Below, piece by piece: positions 13,201 through 22,666 of a stretch of DNA of 64,000 bases. The notes below the pieces were generated by a model. It did not search any database, was not told the origin of the DNA, and saw only the letters and a list, made by a program, of their open reading frames with translations. Positions within the stretch are counted from its first letter, which is position 1, and the number at the start of each line of letters is the position of its first letter. The position numbers and the translations under genes are program-made. The DNA is taken from the NCBI GenBank assembly GCA_903813345.2, contig CAIIXF020000007.1, positions 3,291,730 to 3,355,729 on the forward strand, in the 5' to 3' direction. This DNA is from Owenia fusiformis. Its lineage: Eukaryota > Annelida > Polychaeta > Sabellida > Oweniidae.

Positions 13201-16200
13201 TGTATGGGATCAGAGAGTATGCTTGTACAGCAGTTGACGTGTTGGCTTTGTGTTTGTAGATATTGTATGGGATCAGAGAGTATGCTTGTACAGCAGTTGA
13301 CGTGTTGGCTTTGTGTTTGTAGATATTGTATGGGATCAGAGAGTATGCTTGTACAGCAGTTGACATGTTGGCTAGAAGGACAAGGCTTGCTTTCCTCAAT
13401 GTACATGCTGCTGAAGAGGCCCTCCCTCGTATTATAGAAATCATGGCTAAAGAACTTGACTGGAGCAAAGCAAAACAAAAGGTACCTGATTATATCAAAT
13501 GTCTTGAGTTACCTTCAGAAAACTCATTTGAAGCCTTTAAATGACAAGATTCAATATAACGACTTATATGGCATGCAAATAAAGTGCATTTTGCTCTTAA
13601 TTCTTAAACAGAAATACGATGTGTGATGGGGTTTCCCTTGCCCTGAAATTGTTGTTGTCTAGTTATGAATTTGATGATTGCCTCGGACAGCTTGTCCTTA
13701 TAGAAGGAGCATACCAATCAGGATACAAAACTTCATAATTAGAGAAAATAGATGATTTTCAATTTATTTAGTTACATGAAAAATTCTCTGGCTTTCAATA
13801 GGTATCGATTGTGACTGATATTTCGTATTTGCAGGAAGAAATGGACAGTGCCCTACTGTTCCTGAAGAATGAGATGGGACTTGCTCTTAAGGCAGAAGCA
13901 AAGAATGTCCCTATCAACTTTACCAAGGAGGAAATTAATGAATATGTGAAAAGGTTTCACAAACTTGACACTGACAAGAAAGGGTATATTACTGTTAACG
14001 ACTTGCGCAGATATTTCAAGGTAAACTTATTTTGCATTTTGATATGAACATGAACATTGTTTTTTACATTTATTTATTTCCGTCTCATTGCATTCCTTTG
14101 TGTTAAAAATGAAATAATGAAAGTATGCTTGATTGAAAAATGTAAACAGCATTCAATTATTAATATTAATAGTAATTTATATTCCGTCTCTCAAAGTACA
14201 TGTACATATAATGTTCAATCAAAGCTATTATAATTTCTTGTTCAAAATAATTCGTTTACTGTACTTGGAAAAGTGTGTTTGGCAATGTGTACATTTTTAC
14301 ACTGTTTTACTGTTTCATATTTTGAATTAAATTATTCCTGAATCATTTTAGGGCAGATAATTAAAATGGATATATTTTCCCCTTGTCTCTTGGAACTGAG
14401 AGTATATCTTGAATTACATGGAGTGATTTGCATAATTACTGTAAACTGTGTGATATATATATAATTAATTAAATTAGACTAGATTCAAGATCTAGTCTGG
14501 CCAGTGGCCATGTCTATTATAGAATTGCTTTGTCTCGAGGAATACACAGACAAGATTCATTGTGCTCTTGATGCAGCTTAATCGTCTCTGCTTTCAGACT
14601 TAGTTTAATAATTTACAGTTCGCTTCTGTGTTAATCTGCTATATTAAGAATTTAAAGTCCCTTCCAACTGTGTGTTTCATAATATTTTGTTTGTTCATAT
14701 GTAACATGATATGGGCTTACACAGCCCCCTCCCTTTGTGTGAATCATAATATATAAACATTTTGTTTGTATGAAACTATGTAGGTTCGCAAGGAATTTAT
14801 CACTGAAGATATGCTTCATGACATCCTTAATGAAGTGGATGTGAGTAAAAATGGACATATCGAGTTGGGAGAATTCTTACAGGTATAGTAATAGTCTATC
14901 TTTTATAAATGTGCTTTCTTAAGGCCTCAACCCCCTCCCTCTGCTTGTGCATTGGGCTCTACCCCCTCCTGCTGCATGTGCATACAGCCTGGGCCACGGT
15001 AGCAGAGTTGCCTGCAGCGTTCAGAGTTAGGCCACATGAAGGCTTAACAGCATGTGCTATTGTGCTTTCTGGATACGTGTCCACTATTTTTCATTTGGTA
15101 CATTTTATAGAATCAAAGGGATCATGTATCAGAGGAAATGCTTCATGAAATGCTACGTGATGTAGATTTACACCACAATGGGGAAGTTGAATTGGGTGAA
15201 TTCTTACAGGTACTTTAGTTATAGCAGATTCATTTGAGAATTGTTTTTGTTGAGAATTGTTAATTGTTTTTAGCAACAGCTTCATACTTGAGATTCTCGA
15301 AATGATGCCCTTGGCTTTTATAATGAAAGTAGGGAACAAAACAACCCTTGTTATAATCACACATGGAACTTCTTAAGATATCTCTCAATTTTGTGCTTGT
15401 GGGTGCTGTCAAAGATTGGTGTTTGGCATTTGTAACAAATGGCAGGTGGTGACATTTTGCATGTTAATGCCTTGTTTTATTATGTCACCACCAGACCAGA
15501 AGTGGTTTTGACATCAAGTCTTCATTTTAATTCCCATGGGTGATATTGTAGATTGGCATCATTACGCAAATCTCCAGTATGGATAAGTTGATTGATAATG
15601 ATATGGGTTTGGGTGTTTTTTGATATTTTAGCTACTGGTTTAAAAAAGAAGAGAGCAAAGTAAATCTCCAAAAGATAGAAGTTAATGAACGGTTCTTTGA
15701 AATTCTTTAAAATTATTTTCCTCAGGATCAAAAAGAAGGCACTTGGCTGTATGCAAACACAAACTGTAAATCCTTAATCTTGTTACTTTTGGGACACCCT
15801 GTATATCATCTGTAATCTGATTGTGTAGCATAAGTTAAATGTATGAAAAACAAATCATATTATGTCATTTATTTTAAGTTAAATAACATATTTAAGTTGC
15901 TATAAGTTATATTTCTTGAAAGACCTTTCTTTCTAAATACCCCGAAATTTGTAGAAACAGCCTGAAATTTACACCATCAACAGAATTTGAGATAGCTTCC
16001 TTCCAGAAAATACCATGGCTTGGAAAATGTTGCTCACCTAGCATGACATGTGTAAAATCAAACCAAAGTGGTACATGCACTTCTTTTAATTTCTATAATG
16101 AACAAAGTGCGTAATTGTCTTCAAGTTCTAATATTTAGAAAAAAGAAGATATGCATGTTACAAAGTCTTTTGATGGCATAAGTTACTGTTAGTCTGAATT

Positions 16201-19200
16201 TTCCCAATTTTTGTTTATTTTGCAATCAGAAATGAGACAGACCCCCTCTAGGTACTCTTTCTAACTTCACATGTACATATTGTTGCATATGAAATTATCT
16301 TCTAACTTTCTCCCAGTCCCTACGAGTTCCATGCACTGTTTATAAATTATAAATAAAAAAAAACTTTAATTTTGACAAAATTGTTCTCTGTAAAAAATAA
16401 CTTAATAATCTGTTTGGGATTATACATGTAAAATAAAATATTTCAAATGACATTGAGTCCTTAAACATTTAATATGTCCAAATCTAATATGAGATAATCT
16501 TGATAATAGAATATTTCTCGTGATTTTTGGGAACCCCTATTGCTTGGGGAAGTCCCTCAGAAAAAATATAACATATTTCTTATCTAATGACATTTATTTT
16601 CACATAACGCCGATCATTAGGTTCACTATAAATATATGTGGGATGCTCCAAAAGTAGGATTGTCCCAGTATGGTTCATCAGAACAGTTATAACTGCTTAT
16701 AACTTCATCAGAATGTGAGTCTGCACACTCATGGTAGAAGATGCGTTTTACAAATCAGATAAATCCCAAGTAGCACTAATTTCTTCAACTTTTGAATGGT
16801 TCATTTAATTCAAGGTATTTTAATTTAACCGTAGAATCTGAGCCATTCCAAACTTGAATAAATGGCAGTATAATGGGTTTATGTATTTTAAACCATGGTT
16901 TACAAAGGATACACTGCAGCTAGGATTTATCCAACATGACCAGGGATTTAACATTTAGGTTGGATCAATCCCAGTTTGGAAAAAAGGACTATGGTTTAGT
17001 AACAAACACGTTGATCGAAATCTTGCTATGTAGAATTTGGTTGCAAACATTTTGGCACAGTAGGATATGGTTGCAAACATTTTGGCATAGTTGAATTTGG
17101 TTGCAAACATTTTGGCACAGTAGAATTTGGTTGCAAACATTTTAGCACAGTAGGTTATGGTTGCAAACATTTTGTACTTCATCAGCTGCTTCATACTAAA
17201 CTATTATGTCACCACCACAAGTGGTAACATATAGGGCCAACATTTTTATGGATGGTGTTTGGCGTCTGGTGGTCACCAGATGGCATTCAAAGTTCGGTAT
17301 CTGTAACAAATGGCAGGTGATGACATTTTGCATGTTTATGCCCTGTTTTGCATTGTAGAAATATTGAAGTCACAATTTGGGTTGGGACATTGATTTGGAA
17401 AAACCCAATTGGTTTCAATGATATTCCTGTGATGTCCAATGCATCAATGGTATTTTTGTTGCAATGAAAAAAGTTATAGGTGATTTAAAAACAAAAACAA
17501 CTTTTTCACCATATTTGTCCAAATCTTGGCACAATACTGGCCCATTATATTGTCATATGCTAATAAAAACTAACTTTTTATCATCAAGCTACAAATGATA
17601 CAAATGTATCTGATGTTATCTTATTAAATAGTTCTACTTTGAATATACATTATGTAACTAATAATTGTTAAACAAATTTAGTTTCTACCCCTACACTAAC
17701 AAATACTTATGTTCTACTAAGATGAGCAAAGCTATTACAAGAGTTGAATGCATTTTGAGCAAACCTTCACCATTAACAGATTGTGCTAAAGTTAATGGCC
17801 CATTGAGTGCCATAACAATTTAGAGTTATAAGATTGCTAAATACCATGATTATCAAGTGTCATAAACAATAATTTATAATAGCTGTGAAGGATGGGTGGG
17901 TGGCAATTCAAGATTCAATTACCATGCCAAGTCTAAACTGGCTAAACTGGCCTACTCCAGGCTGGCTTAGGAGACTGAAACAAGATATCCAGCATTATAG
18001 TCTGTTAGATTATTGGTGGAATCATCAAAATATGGATACTGAAAATCTATTGAACATGATTGAAAAGGAATTGAAAATATTATTTGTAGAAAAATGGAAA
18101 AATGATTTGTTTGAACACTTATCCTGTATTGAGAATATGTGAATTAATTCAAATGATTTTGGGAAAGATTTGTATTGGAAACTAGATAACAAAACGTATA
18201 AATTAGGTACAATTTCATTCAATTTGCAATTGAGACTAGAAGACATACAAAAACGAAACCCAAGAAGGATTGGATCTCGAGGTTCCAATTCCATTTCCAA
18301 CTTGATATTTTAATCTTCAATCAATTTGTTCAATGCTGATTTCTATGTCAAAAAACGCACTTGTGTGTTTTGAAATTCTTTGTTTGGAAATAAGATCAAA
18401 ACCCGCAATTTAAATGCTGAAGTAAAATAATGGAGGCTGTTGAATTTTGACAGAATATAAAATTAAATATATGGCATAATATCAATGGAACCCTAGGAGT
18501 CAATCCTCCTTGGCCAAAACCTATAGAGGAAAGATTATGCAATATTTGTGAAGATATAGAGGATGGGTGTCATTTCTTTTTATCTTTGTACAAAAAATTA
18601 TGAGACCGGGCATTAAATATTGTATAAAAAAGCTCATATTATTATGATGCATGTTACCTTAAACATGTATTTATTTTTAGTTTAATTAATGTTTTGTATT
18701 ATGCCCACCTGCCCTGTATTACCAGTACAATTTGTACAATTTGGTTTAACATGCTCTTCATATGATTGTCCCATTGGTCAAATAGAATTGTGTGTATGCT
18801 GTGATGTCAATATTAATATTTATGGTATGATCTGTAAAATGAAGCCCTCTAATTGGTCAGTTCTTTTGCTGTACCAATCTGTATTGCTACTGAGGTTGTC
18901 CCCGTCGATCATCTCCATTGCAATACAGAAAATATTGGTACGGAGGGGACAATCTCAGGAGCAATACAGAGGATCATACGATAAAAACGTTATTTATGTC
19001 TCGATATTCTGTATTGGCACTCGACTTCGTCTCGTTCCAATACAAAATTTCTCGAACAGAATATATCCTGTATTGCACTTCAAATCATTCAATAACTTAT
19101 AATGCATACACTGAGCTATTTGTATTACTTGAATTCTTGCACATGCATCTGAACAGGATGGAACTGCAGAATAACATATCCAATAGAATATTAGGATAAT

Positions 19201-21553
19201 TTGTCCAATACAGTACATTCAATTTATGTGCAGCATTTTAAGTTTCAATTATGCAATAGGCCTATTACAATGATTTTGAAAATTGGAACCCAGTGGAGAA
19301 AGTATTTTGAAAATGACCACTGTAACTTGAGATGTTCAGTGGGACTTGTTATGCCCTGTTATGCTGTTGTCATAGTGACACGTAGCATTTCTGTTATGTC
19401 TAAACTGAATAAATACATGTAATGCTGAGTTTACAGTGCATTCATGTCTCAGTTGATTTTCGATTTTTGTTAATACAGAAAAATGCTTAACATTTACCAA
19501 TGTTATGGTAGATGTATTCCACTGGAAGTAATGCACCAAATGACTAATGTTTCATGCTACATTAAAATGCTAAATCAATTTAATATTTTCACATACATTG
19601 TACACTACTGCATCTATTACTTATGGGTTTAACTCATTTTTATCAGGATATGGTTCTCATTCTACTCATTAAGCTCTGCTATTGGCATGCAATTCTAAGT
19701 AAAACATTATCTTTAATAGGTGGCTAATTGTAGTTTAAGCTTAAGTTTGTATGTAGACAAATCCAGTGTTACTACTTAGTCCTACCTGATTCTGTGTTGT
19801 TTTGAAATTAATGTGTTCATTTGAAAAAACTGTAGCTATTATTAATCAGAATATATATTTTTGAAAATTGAAGAGTATGAGTCTGTAAAAAGATGCAAAC
19901 AATTATTCCTTTAGTTTGAAAGTAACTTTGAATTTTGAAACATATTGATTGATTGAAACAACTTATTTTTGTTGATTATTTAAGATTGTATTGTGAATGT
20001 AAATTATTTATTTTATTTTTCTTCAGATACACAAGGTGAAATCGTAAAGTAGTTTTTAAGCATGTGCCTTCTTTCTCACACACCAAATTACTATCATTTT
20101 CACACCTATTCATTCACACACAATTTTTGTGATCTTTCCTAATTTTAGTTCTCCCCTTCAAAAATACATCAACTCCTTTGATGCATTTTTGCCAGTCACC
20201 TTACTAGACATTCAATGTTTTTATCAAAAAGCTTTTAATAAGACAAATAGATGTCACTGCAGTATTTCTATCTTTATTATGCTCCAACGGGAACAGCTTG
20301 GTGGGCAGGACTATGCCATAATATTTGCTCTATTAATTGTTGTGAGGGGTCTCATTTTACCTGTGTTATGCCATGTACTAATAATATGTATATGTGTGCT
20401 GATGTCTTAACAACACAAATATTTCAACTTTTGCTTTATAGGTGTTGTCATGTAGCATGTTATAGTGTGAAAATGTGTGTTTTTATTGCTGTAGTCATCA
20501 TATAGCCTTGTTATGTCACCACCAGAAAATGATGACATATTGTCATAGTCTCCATCTTTTCTGAGTTTGGCTGTTGGCATTCTGCAGTCAGTGTCTGTAA
20601 CAAATGGCAGGTGGTAACATTTTGCATGTTAATGCTTTGTTATTTGCTGCAGTCATCATGTAGCCTTGTTTAGTTTTAGAGATGGATTCTAAAAATGTAA
20701 CAATTACTCAAAGGGTTACTCGTAATCAATCAATTTAAATGAATGTTCTCCACATATTTTTATTTTATTTGTTCTCATGTAGTGGACAGCACCATTAAAA
20801 TACTAAGTCTTACATCAAGCCCCTGCATTCAGCCATTCTCATATAACAAAGGGTGTATCCAGGTACAACAATACACATAACAGAGCTTGATGCAAGACTA
20901 CAAAATGCTTAACATTATTTTGACATTGTTTCATAATCATAAGAGTTTGTCATCCCTGTGGGGGAACCTCTCTCCTACTTTGGGGTACAAGTCATAATCT
21001 GTGATCCACACTGATTTTTCTCAACCTAATACAATAATGCTTATTTGTGAATTGTGGTCTGCTCAATTAACCAAACTGGAAAACTAATGCTGTTTTGTGG
21101 GAGGTTGTGCTTTTTTCACAGAAATATCTCAAATAAATTCTTGATTACATGTGATATTTGTTAGTTATAATAGAAAGTTTATATCTGCTTTTATTATCTT
21201 TTATTTCCAACTAAATAACATTAAATCTGAAAAAGAACAGATATTTTTCAACAGTTTACCAAATGAGGAATCATGTATATAAAGTAAATTTATTTCTAGT
21301 ATAAATATATATTATAGCAGATCTGTAAGTGACTGAACTATGCTCAGTAAAATTTTGGTGCATTTTAAAGGAAAATAAAGGTTTTGGCCCACCCTGTATA
21401 TATAAAACAATACAATCATATAATTCTCTCCTATACTTTCAGTTATTGAGTGCTGTGAAGACAGGGGCCATTTCAAATGTGCGCTTGGCTCATGCATTGG
21501 ATATAGAAAAAAGAAAAGCTATCCCGGTGGACAGGAGTGGAGGTGGATTATAA
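4142..21553 (+). CDS. GPD2: Mitochondrial FAD-dependent glycerol-3-phosphate dehydrogenase, 15 coding exons
   Basis: The enzyme family oxidises sn-glycerol 3-phosphate to dihydroxyacetone phosphate on the outer face of the inner mitochondrial membrane and passes electrons through FAD to ubiquinone. I joined 4142-4261, 4997-5165, 5656-5780, 6027-6124, 7248-7411, 7615-7776, 8367-8511, 10071-10264, 10569-10703, 11002-11180, 11573-11704, 13323-13481, 13835-14020, one of 14784-14882 or 15111-15209, and 21443-21553. Every junction is GT..AG and all phases agree, giving 725 residues (the human enzyme is 727). Visible parts are a basic/hydrophobic N-terminus, FAD-binding GGGASG at residues 81-86, the conserved blocks [15 protein letters not shown] and [10 protein letters not shown], and two C-terminal EF-hands with calcium loops at 639-650 and 675-686. 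The C-terminal tail PVDRSGGGL matches the human end closely. The gene identity is secure. The choice between the duplicated exons is open. Confidence 0.96.
4997..5165 (+). CDS. GPD2: GPD2 exon 2: FAD-binding beta-alpha-beta motif
   Basis: Residues 41-97. The exon contains [20 protein letters not shown], the dinucleotide-binding GxGxxG fold (GGGASG at 81-86) that holds the ADP part of FAD. The acceptor is TTGCAAAAG before 4997 and the donor is GAG|GTGAG. The exon ends in phase 1. Confidence 0.95.
5362..5449 (+). repeat. 21-bp tandem repeat, about 4 copies
   Basis: The unit is TTGGCAGTCAGTGTTTGGCAT, in GPD2 intron 2. It lies inside a copy of the dispersed family that ends AACAAATGGCAGGTAGTGAC and then GCATGTTAATGCC. 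Confidence 0.85.
5465..5512 (+). repeat. Dispersed repeat family (GGCAGGTGGTGACATTTTGC), first copy
   Basis: A segment reading about TAACAAATGGCAGGTGGTGA then CATTTTGCATGTTAATGCC recurs near 11297-11348, 15434-15475, 17306-17347, 20599-20641 and, more weakly, 51868-51902. It often follows TGTCACCACCA...AAGTGGTGACATATTGT. All copies are in introns and in the same orientation. I see no coding capacity. Confidence 0.8.
5656..5780 (+). CDS. GPD2: GPD2 exon 3: [15 protein letters not shown] block
   Basis: Residues 97-138. It encodes [18 protein letters not shown] and then [17 protein letters not shown], the most conserved signature of FAD-dependent glycerol-3-phosphate dehydrogenases. The acceptor is TTCTTCAG and the donor CAG|GTGATA. 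The exon ends in phase 0. Confidence 0.96.
6027..6124 (+). CDS. GPD2: GPD2 exon 4
   Basis: Residues 139-171, beginning [19 protein letters not shown] and ending LPIMLPVY, collinear with the human protein. The acceptor is CTTACAG and the donor AG|GTAAGT. It ends in phase 2, leaving the split arginine codon completed by exon 5. Confidence 0.95.
7248..7411 (+). CDS. GPD2: GPD2 exon 5
   Basis: Residues 171-226, including [20 protein letters not shown] and ending VGSLVYYDG. The acceptor is ACTTGCAG and the donor G|GTATGT. The 1.1-kb intron before it has only chance open frames. Confidence 0.95.
7615..7776 (+). CDS. GPD2: GPD2 exon 6
   Basis: Residues 226-280. It encodes [20 protein letters not shown], the conserved QHNDARMN block of the substrate domain. 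The acceptor is TTATGTAG and the donor CAG|GTAATA. Phase 1 on both sides. Confidence 0.95.
8367..8511 (+). CDS. GPD2: GPD2 exon 7
   Basis: Residues 280-328, including [17 protein letters not shown] and [16 protein letters not shown], conserved in the family. The acceptor is TTCTTCAG and the donor AG|GTAAGT. It ends in phase 2. Confidence 0.95.
8622..8862. mobile_element. Inverted-repeat (MITE-like) element, copy 1
   Basis: The left arm GACCGAGATTTTATGATTTA is answered by a right arm reading TAAATCATAAAATCGAGGTC (about 8815-8840), with further matching sequence inside each arm. No open frame of note is present. A second copy is at 52665-52895. It sits in GPD2 intron 7. Confidence 0.65.
10071..10264 (+). 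CDS. GPD2: GPD2 exon 8
   Basis: Residues 328-393. It encodes [19 protein letters not shown] and [14 protein letters not shown], a strongly conserved catalytic-domain stretch. The acceptor is TTTTTTAG and the donor GAAG|GTACAT. It follows a 1.56-kb intron that contains an inverted-repeat element. Confidence 0.95.
10569..10703 (+). CDS. GPD2: GPD2 exon 9
   Basis: Residues 393-438. It encodes [20 protein letters not shown] and SQLITLAG, conserved in the family. The acceptor is TATCCTAG and the donor GCAG|GTAGAA. Phase 1 on both sides. Confidence 0.95.
11002..11180 (+). CDS. GPD2: GPD2 exon 10
   Basis: Residues 438-497, starting with the [18 protein letters not shown] block and ending [13 protein letters not shown]. 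The acceptor is GAATTAG before 11002 and the donor GAG|GTAAGA. It ends in phase 0. Confidence 0.95.
11225..11350 (+). repeat. Dispersed GGCAGGTGGTGACA repeat, second copy
   Basis: In GPD2 intron 10, starting near TGTTATGGTCTCCCAACTTT and ending with GCATGTTAATGCCTTGTT, it matches the copies at 5.5, 15.4, 17.3 and 20.6 kb. Confidence 0.75.
11573..11704 (+). CDS. GPD2: GPD2 exon 11
   Basis: Residues 498-541, [20 protein letters not shown] through EEFPYLEAE, matching the human segment before YGIKEYACTA. The acceptor is TTTTTTTGTAG and the donor GAG|GTAACA. Exactly 44 codons in phase 0. Confidence 0.95.
11824..13373 (+). repeat. 63-bp minisatellite made from the exon 12 splice acceptor and exon start
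   Basis: I count about 28 copies of a core beginning TATTGTATGGGATCAGAGAG. The standard unit is 63 bp: exon-like ATATTG...ATGTTGGCT followed by intron-like TTGTGTTTGTAG. The last copy is the true start of GPD2 exon 12 ([17 protein letters not shown]), so the array is an amplified intron/exon boundary. About 21 copies keep the TTTGTAG acceptor. Several copies are shortened (GAGAGCATTCAGTGTATTG, and GCTGGCACAGACATG lacking part of the unit). In the first copy the acceptor AG is AA. Because 63 is a multiple of 3, long open frames run through the array on both strands; those frames are artefacts of the repeat. Confidence 0.95.
13323..13481 (+). CDS. GPD2: GPD2 exon 12, whose 5' end is the last copy of the 63-bp array
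   Basis: Residues 542-594, [17 protein letters not shown] then [20 protein letters not shown] and [14 protein letters not shown]. It is homologous to the human [13 protein letters not shown] block, which shows this array copy is coding. The acceptor TGTTTGTAG before 13323 is identical to those in many upstream copies. It is chosen because only this copy continues into RRTRLAFLN instead of reaching TAG. The donor is AAG|GTACCT. Phase 0 on both sides. Confidence 0.94.
13835..14020 (+). CDS. GPD2: GPD2 exon 13: first EF-hand
   Basis: Residues 595-656. The calcium-loop candidate is [12 protein letters not shown] at 639-650, with D at loop positions 1 and 3, G at 6, I at 8, and Asp instead of the usual Glu at 12. 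The preceding helix is [13 protein letters not shown]. The acceptor is TATTTGCAG and the donor AAG|GTAAAC. Phase 0 on both sides. Confidence 0.95.
14784..14882 (+). CDS. GPD2: GPD2 exon 14a: second EF-hand, version A
   Basis: This 33-codon exon in phase 0 starts [18 protein letters not shown]. The calcium loop is [12 protein letters not shown], with D1, S3, N5, E9 and E12, a plausible calcium-binding set. The acceptor is CTATGTAG and the donor TTACAG|GTATAG. It fits the human position before LMSAIQKG. Its neighbour 14b, 228 nt downstream, is a diverged copy of the same length and phase. Either exon, or both in series, would keep the reading frame. Confidence 0.93.
15111..15209 (+). CDS. GPD2: GPD2 exon 14b: second EF-hand, version B (tandem duplicate exon)
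   Basis: This is a second 33-codon phase-0 exon, starting [18 protein letters not shown], with loop [12 protein letters not shown] and the same ending GEFLQ. It matches exon 14a at 16 of 33 residues by my count, and most differences are conservative (D/E, I/V, K/R, T/S). The acceptor is TTTTATAG and the donor TTACAG|GTACTT. Loop position 3 is His rather than Ser, so calcium affinity may differ. Intact splice sites, frame and conserved substitutions argue for a functional alternative exon rather than a relic. Confidence 0.88.
17030..17175 (+). repeat. 30-bp tandem repeat, about 5 copies
   Basis: The unit is about TTGGTTGCAAACATTTTGGC plus ACAGTAGAAT. Its period of 30 is a multiple of 3, which explains an open minus-strand frame here that is not a gene. 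Confidence 0.85.
17885..18605 (+). mobile_element. Decayed LINE-like (non-LTR retrotransposon) fragment
   Basis: A broken + strand reading begins [19 protein letters not shown], is interrupted by stops and ends around 18524-18602 with [20 protein letters not shown]. The C..C...ED..HF pattern is characteristic of the region after the reverse transcriptase in ORF2 of many invertebrate LINEs. The remnant has no intact reverse-transcriptase motif and cannot be active. Confidence 0.45.
18882..18966. repeat. Strong imperfect hairpin
   Basis: TGTATTGCTACTGAGGTTGT and CCCC at the left are answered by GGGGACAATCTCAGGAGCAA then TACA at the right, a stem of about 26 bp with a loop near 30 bases. Flanking copies of TGTATTGG/CCAATACA suggest a small foldback element. 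Confidence 0.6.
20510..20645 (+). repeat. Dispersed GGCAGGTGGTGACA repeat, copy with TGTCACCACCAG head
   Basis: This fuller copy has TATGTCACCACCAGAAAATG at its head and GCATGTTAATGCTTTGTT at its tail. It helps define the family that is also in introns at 5.5, 11.3, 15.4, 17.3 and 51.4 kb. Confidence 0.7.
21443..21553 (+). CDS. GPD2: GPD2 last coding exon
   Basis: Residues 690-725 and the stop TAA, beginning [19 protein letters not shown] and ending [11 protein letters not shown]. The human counterpart has LMSAIQKG near its start and PVDRSCGGL at its end. The acceptor is ACTTTCAG before 21443. It lies 6.2 kb from the duplicated EF-hand exons. Confidence 0.95.
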   Translation, partial: LLSAVKTGAISNVRLAHALDIEKRKAIPVDRSGGGL

Positions 21554-22199
21554 TGCAGAAACATGTGTATAGCTCCAGTTTCACATGTGTATAGACTACA
21601 AATATTCACAACTCAATATTCAAAACACAACCCTATACTACAAAGATACACACTAACCGAATCTATGATAGTATTATATTATTAGAGATGATGTCACTAT
21701 GACATGAAATTACCTGAGTTCTGCCAATATAGGTCGACCTTGGGAGGCTATATATTTGATCAAAAACGAAGGAATATTTCACGTCATAGTGACATAACTG
21801 ATGTATTACATACCTTTATTCCCATGGTTACTTTGGATCAGTGACATCACACTTCTGTGTGTGACTAGAATTTGATGGAAATGAAACATGACGTCATGAT
21901 ATTGTCATGGTAATCAAAGAAAGTGGGCAATATCAGTGTAAGCAAGCAATATCGGTGGATATAGCTGCTTACTTTTCCATTGACTTCCATACAAATGCTT
22001 CACTAGGTATGCAGTACTATTGAATACAGTAACAATCAAATATAGGCTAATTTTTTGTTTCAAATACATGGTAAAGAAAATATATAGTGCAGAATCTCCT
22101 TGTACATGTGTATTGTCTTTATCATGTCTTAAAAAATTAATTTAGAAAAAATTTAAAAAGCCAACAATGGAACAGTGAAATGAAAAGGAAATACACAGT

Positions 22200-22448
22200 A
22201 CAGTAAACCTGTCTTAATGATCACCTCTCTCTAGTGAACACATGTGTCTATGAACACCACTTCAAGATATATTTTACATTGACTTCTGTCTAAAATTGCC
22301 TCTCTCCAGCGAACACCACTTCAAGACATATTTTACATTGACTTCTGTCTAAAATTGCCTCTCTGTAGTGAACACCTACCTATAGTCTTGATAGTGGACA
22401 CATTTTTTGTGGCTCCATGGATGTTCCCTATATACAGGTTTACTTTAC
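22200..22448. mobile_element. Small inverted-repeat element with AGTAAACCTGT ends
   Basis: The left end CAGTAAACCTGTC and right end ACAGGTTTACT are inverted repeats about 250 bp apart. Inside, the phrase ACTTCAAGATATATTTTACA and following bases is repeated in tandem about every 70 bp. It has no coding capacity. Confidence 0.65.
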
Positions 22449-22660
22449 AATGTACAACACTATGATTTAAGTCCACCTGTAAACATTTGATTGACACCAT
22501 GTCACCATTTCATATGTATTATGTATTGTACATGCATTGCTTTTATAGATTATTTACTGTGAGGGATTCAATATGGGTTTTATTTTGACAGATGATATGA
22601 CAAGGGAAAAGATATTGCTAGAAATAAAACCTACATGTATATTGTTTTCATTCATTAGTA

Positions 22661-22666
22661 AATAAA
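22661..22666 (+). terminator. Candidate GPD2 poly(A) signal
   Basis: AATAAA stands about 1.1 kb after the GPD2 stop, followed by a T-rich stretch (GTTTTTATCCC). It is the first canonical hexamer I noticed in a sensible context, but earlier variants such as ATTAAA could be used. Confidence 0.35.

Larger units (their letters stand above)
15210..21442 (+). other. GPD2 intron 14: contents
   Basis: This 6.2-kb intron contains copies of the dispersed GGCAGGTGGTGACA repeat, a 30-bp tandem repeat, a LINE-like relic and a strong hairpin, each listed separately. An end fragment of the CAGGGTG transposon family appears as GACACCCTGTATAT near 15790, and a similar one as CACCCTGTATATA near 21390. No additional conserved exon was recognised apart from the weak candidate at 20027. 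Confidence 0.6.

Noticed and set aside
11689-13478. Long open frames of 100-240 codons on both strands in the 63-bp array
   Set aside because: The period is a multiple of 3 and all frames repeat the same few residues. The array is an amplified splice site and exon start, so only the last copy is coding, in the exon 12 frame.
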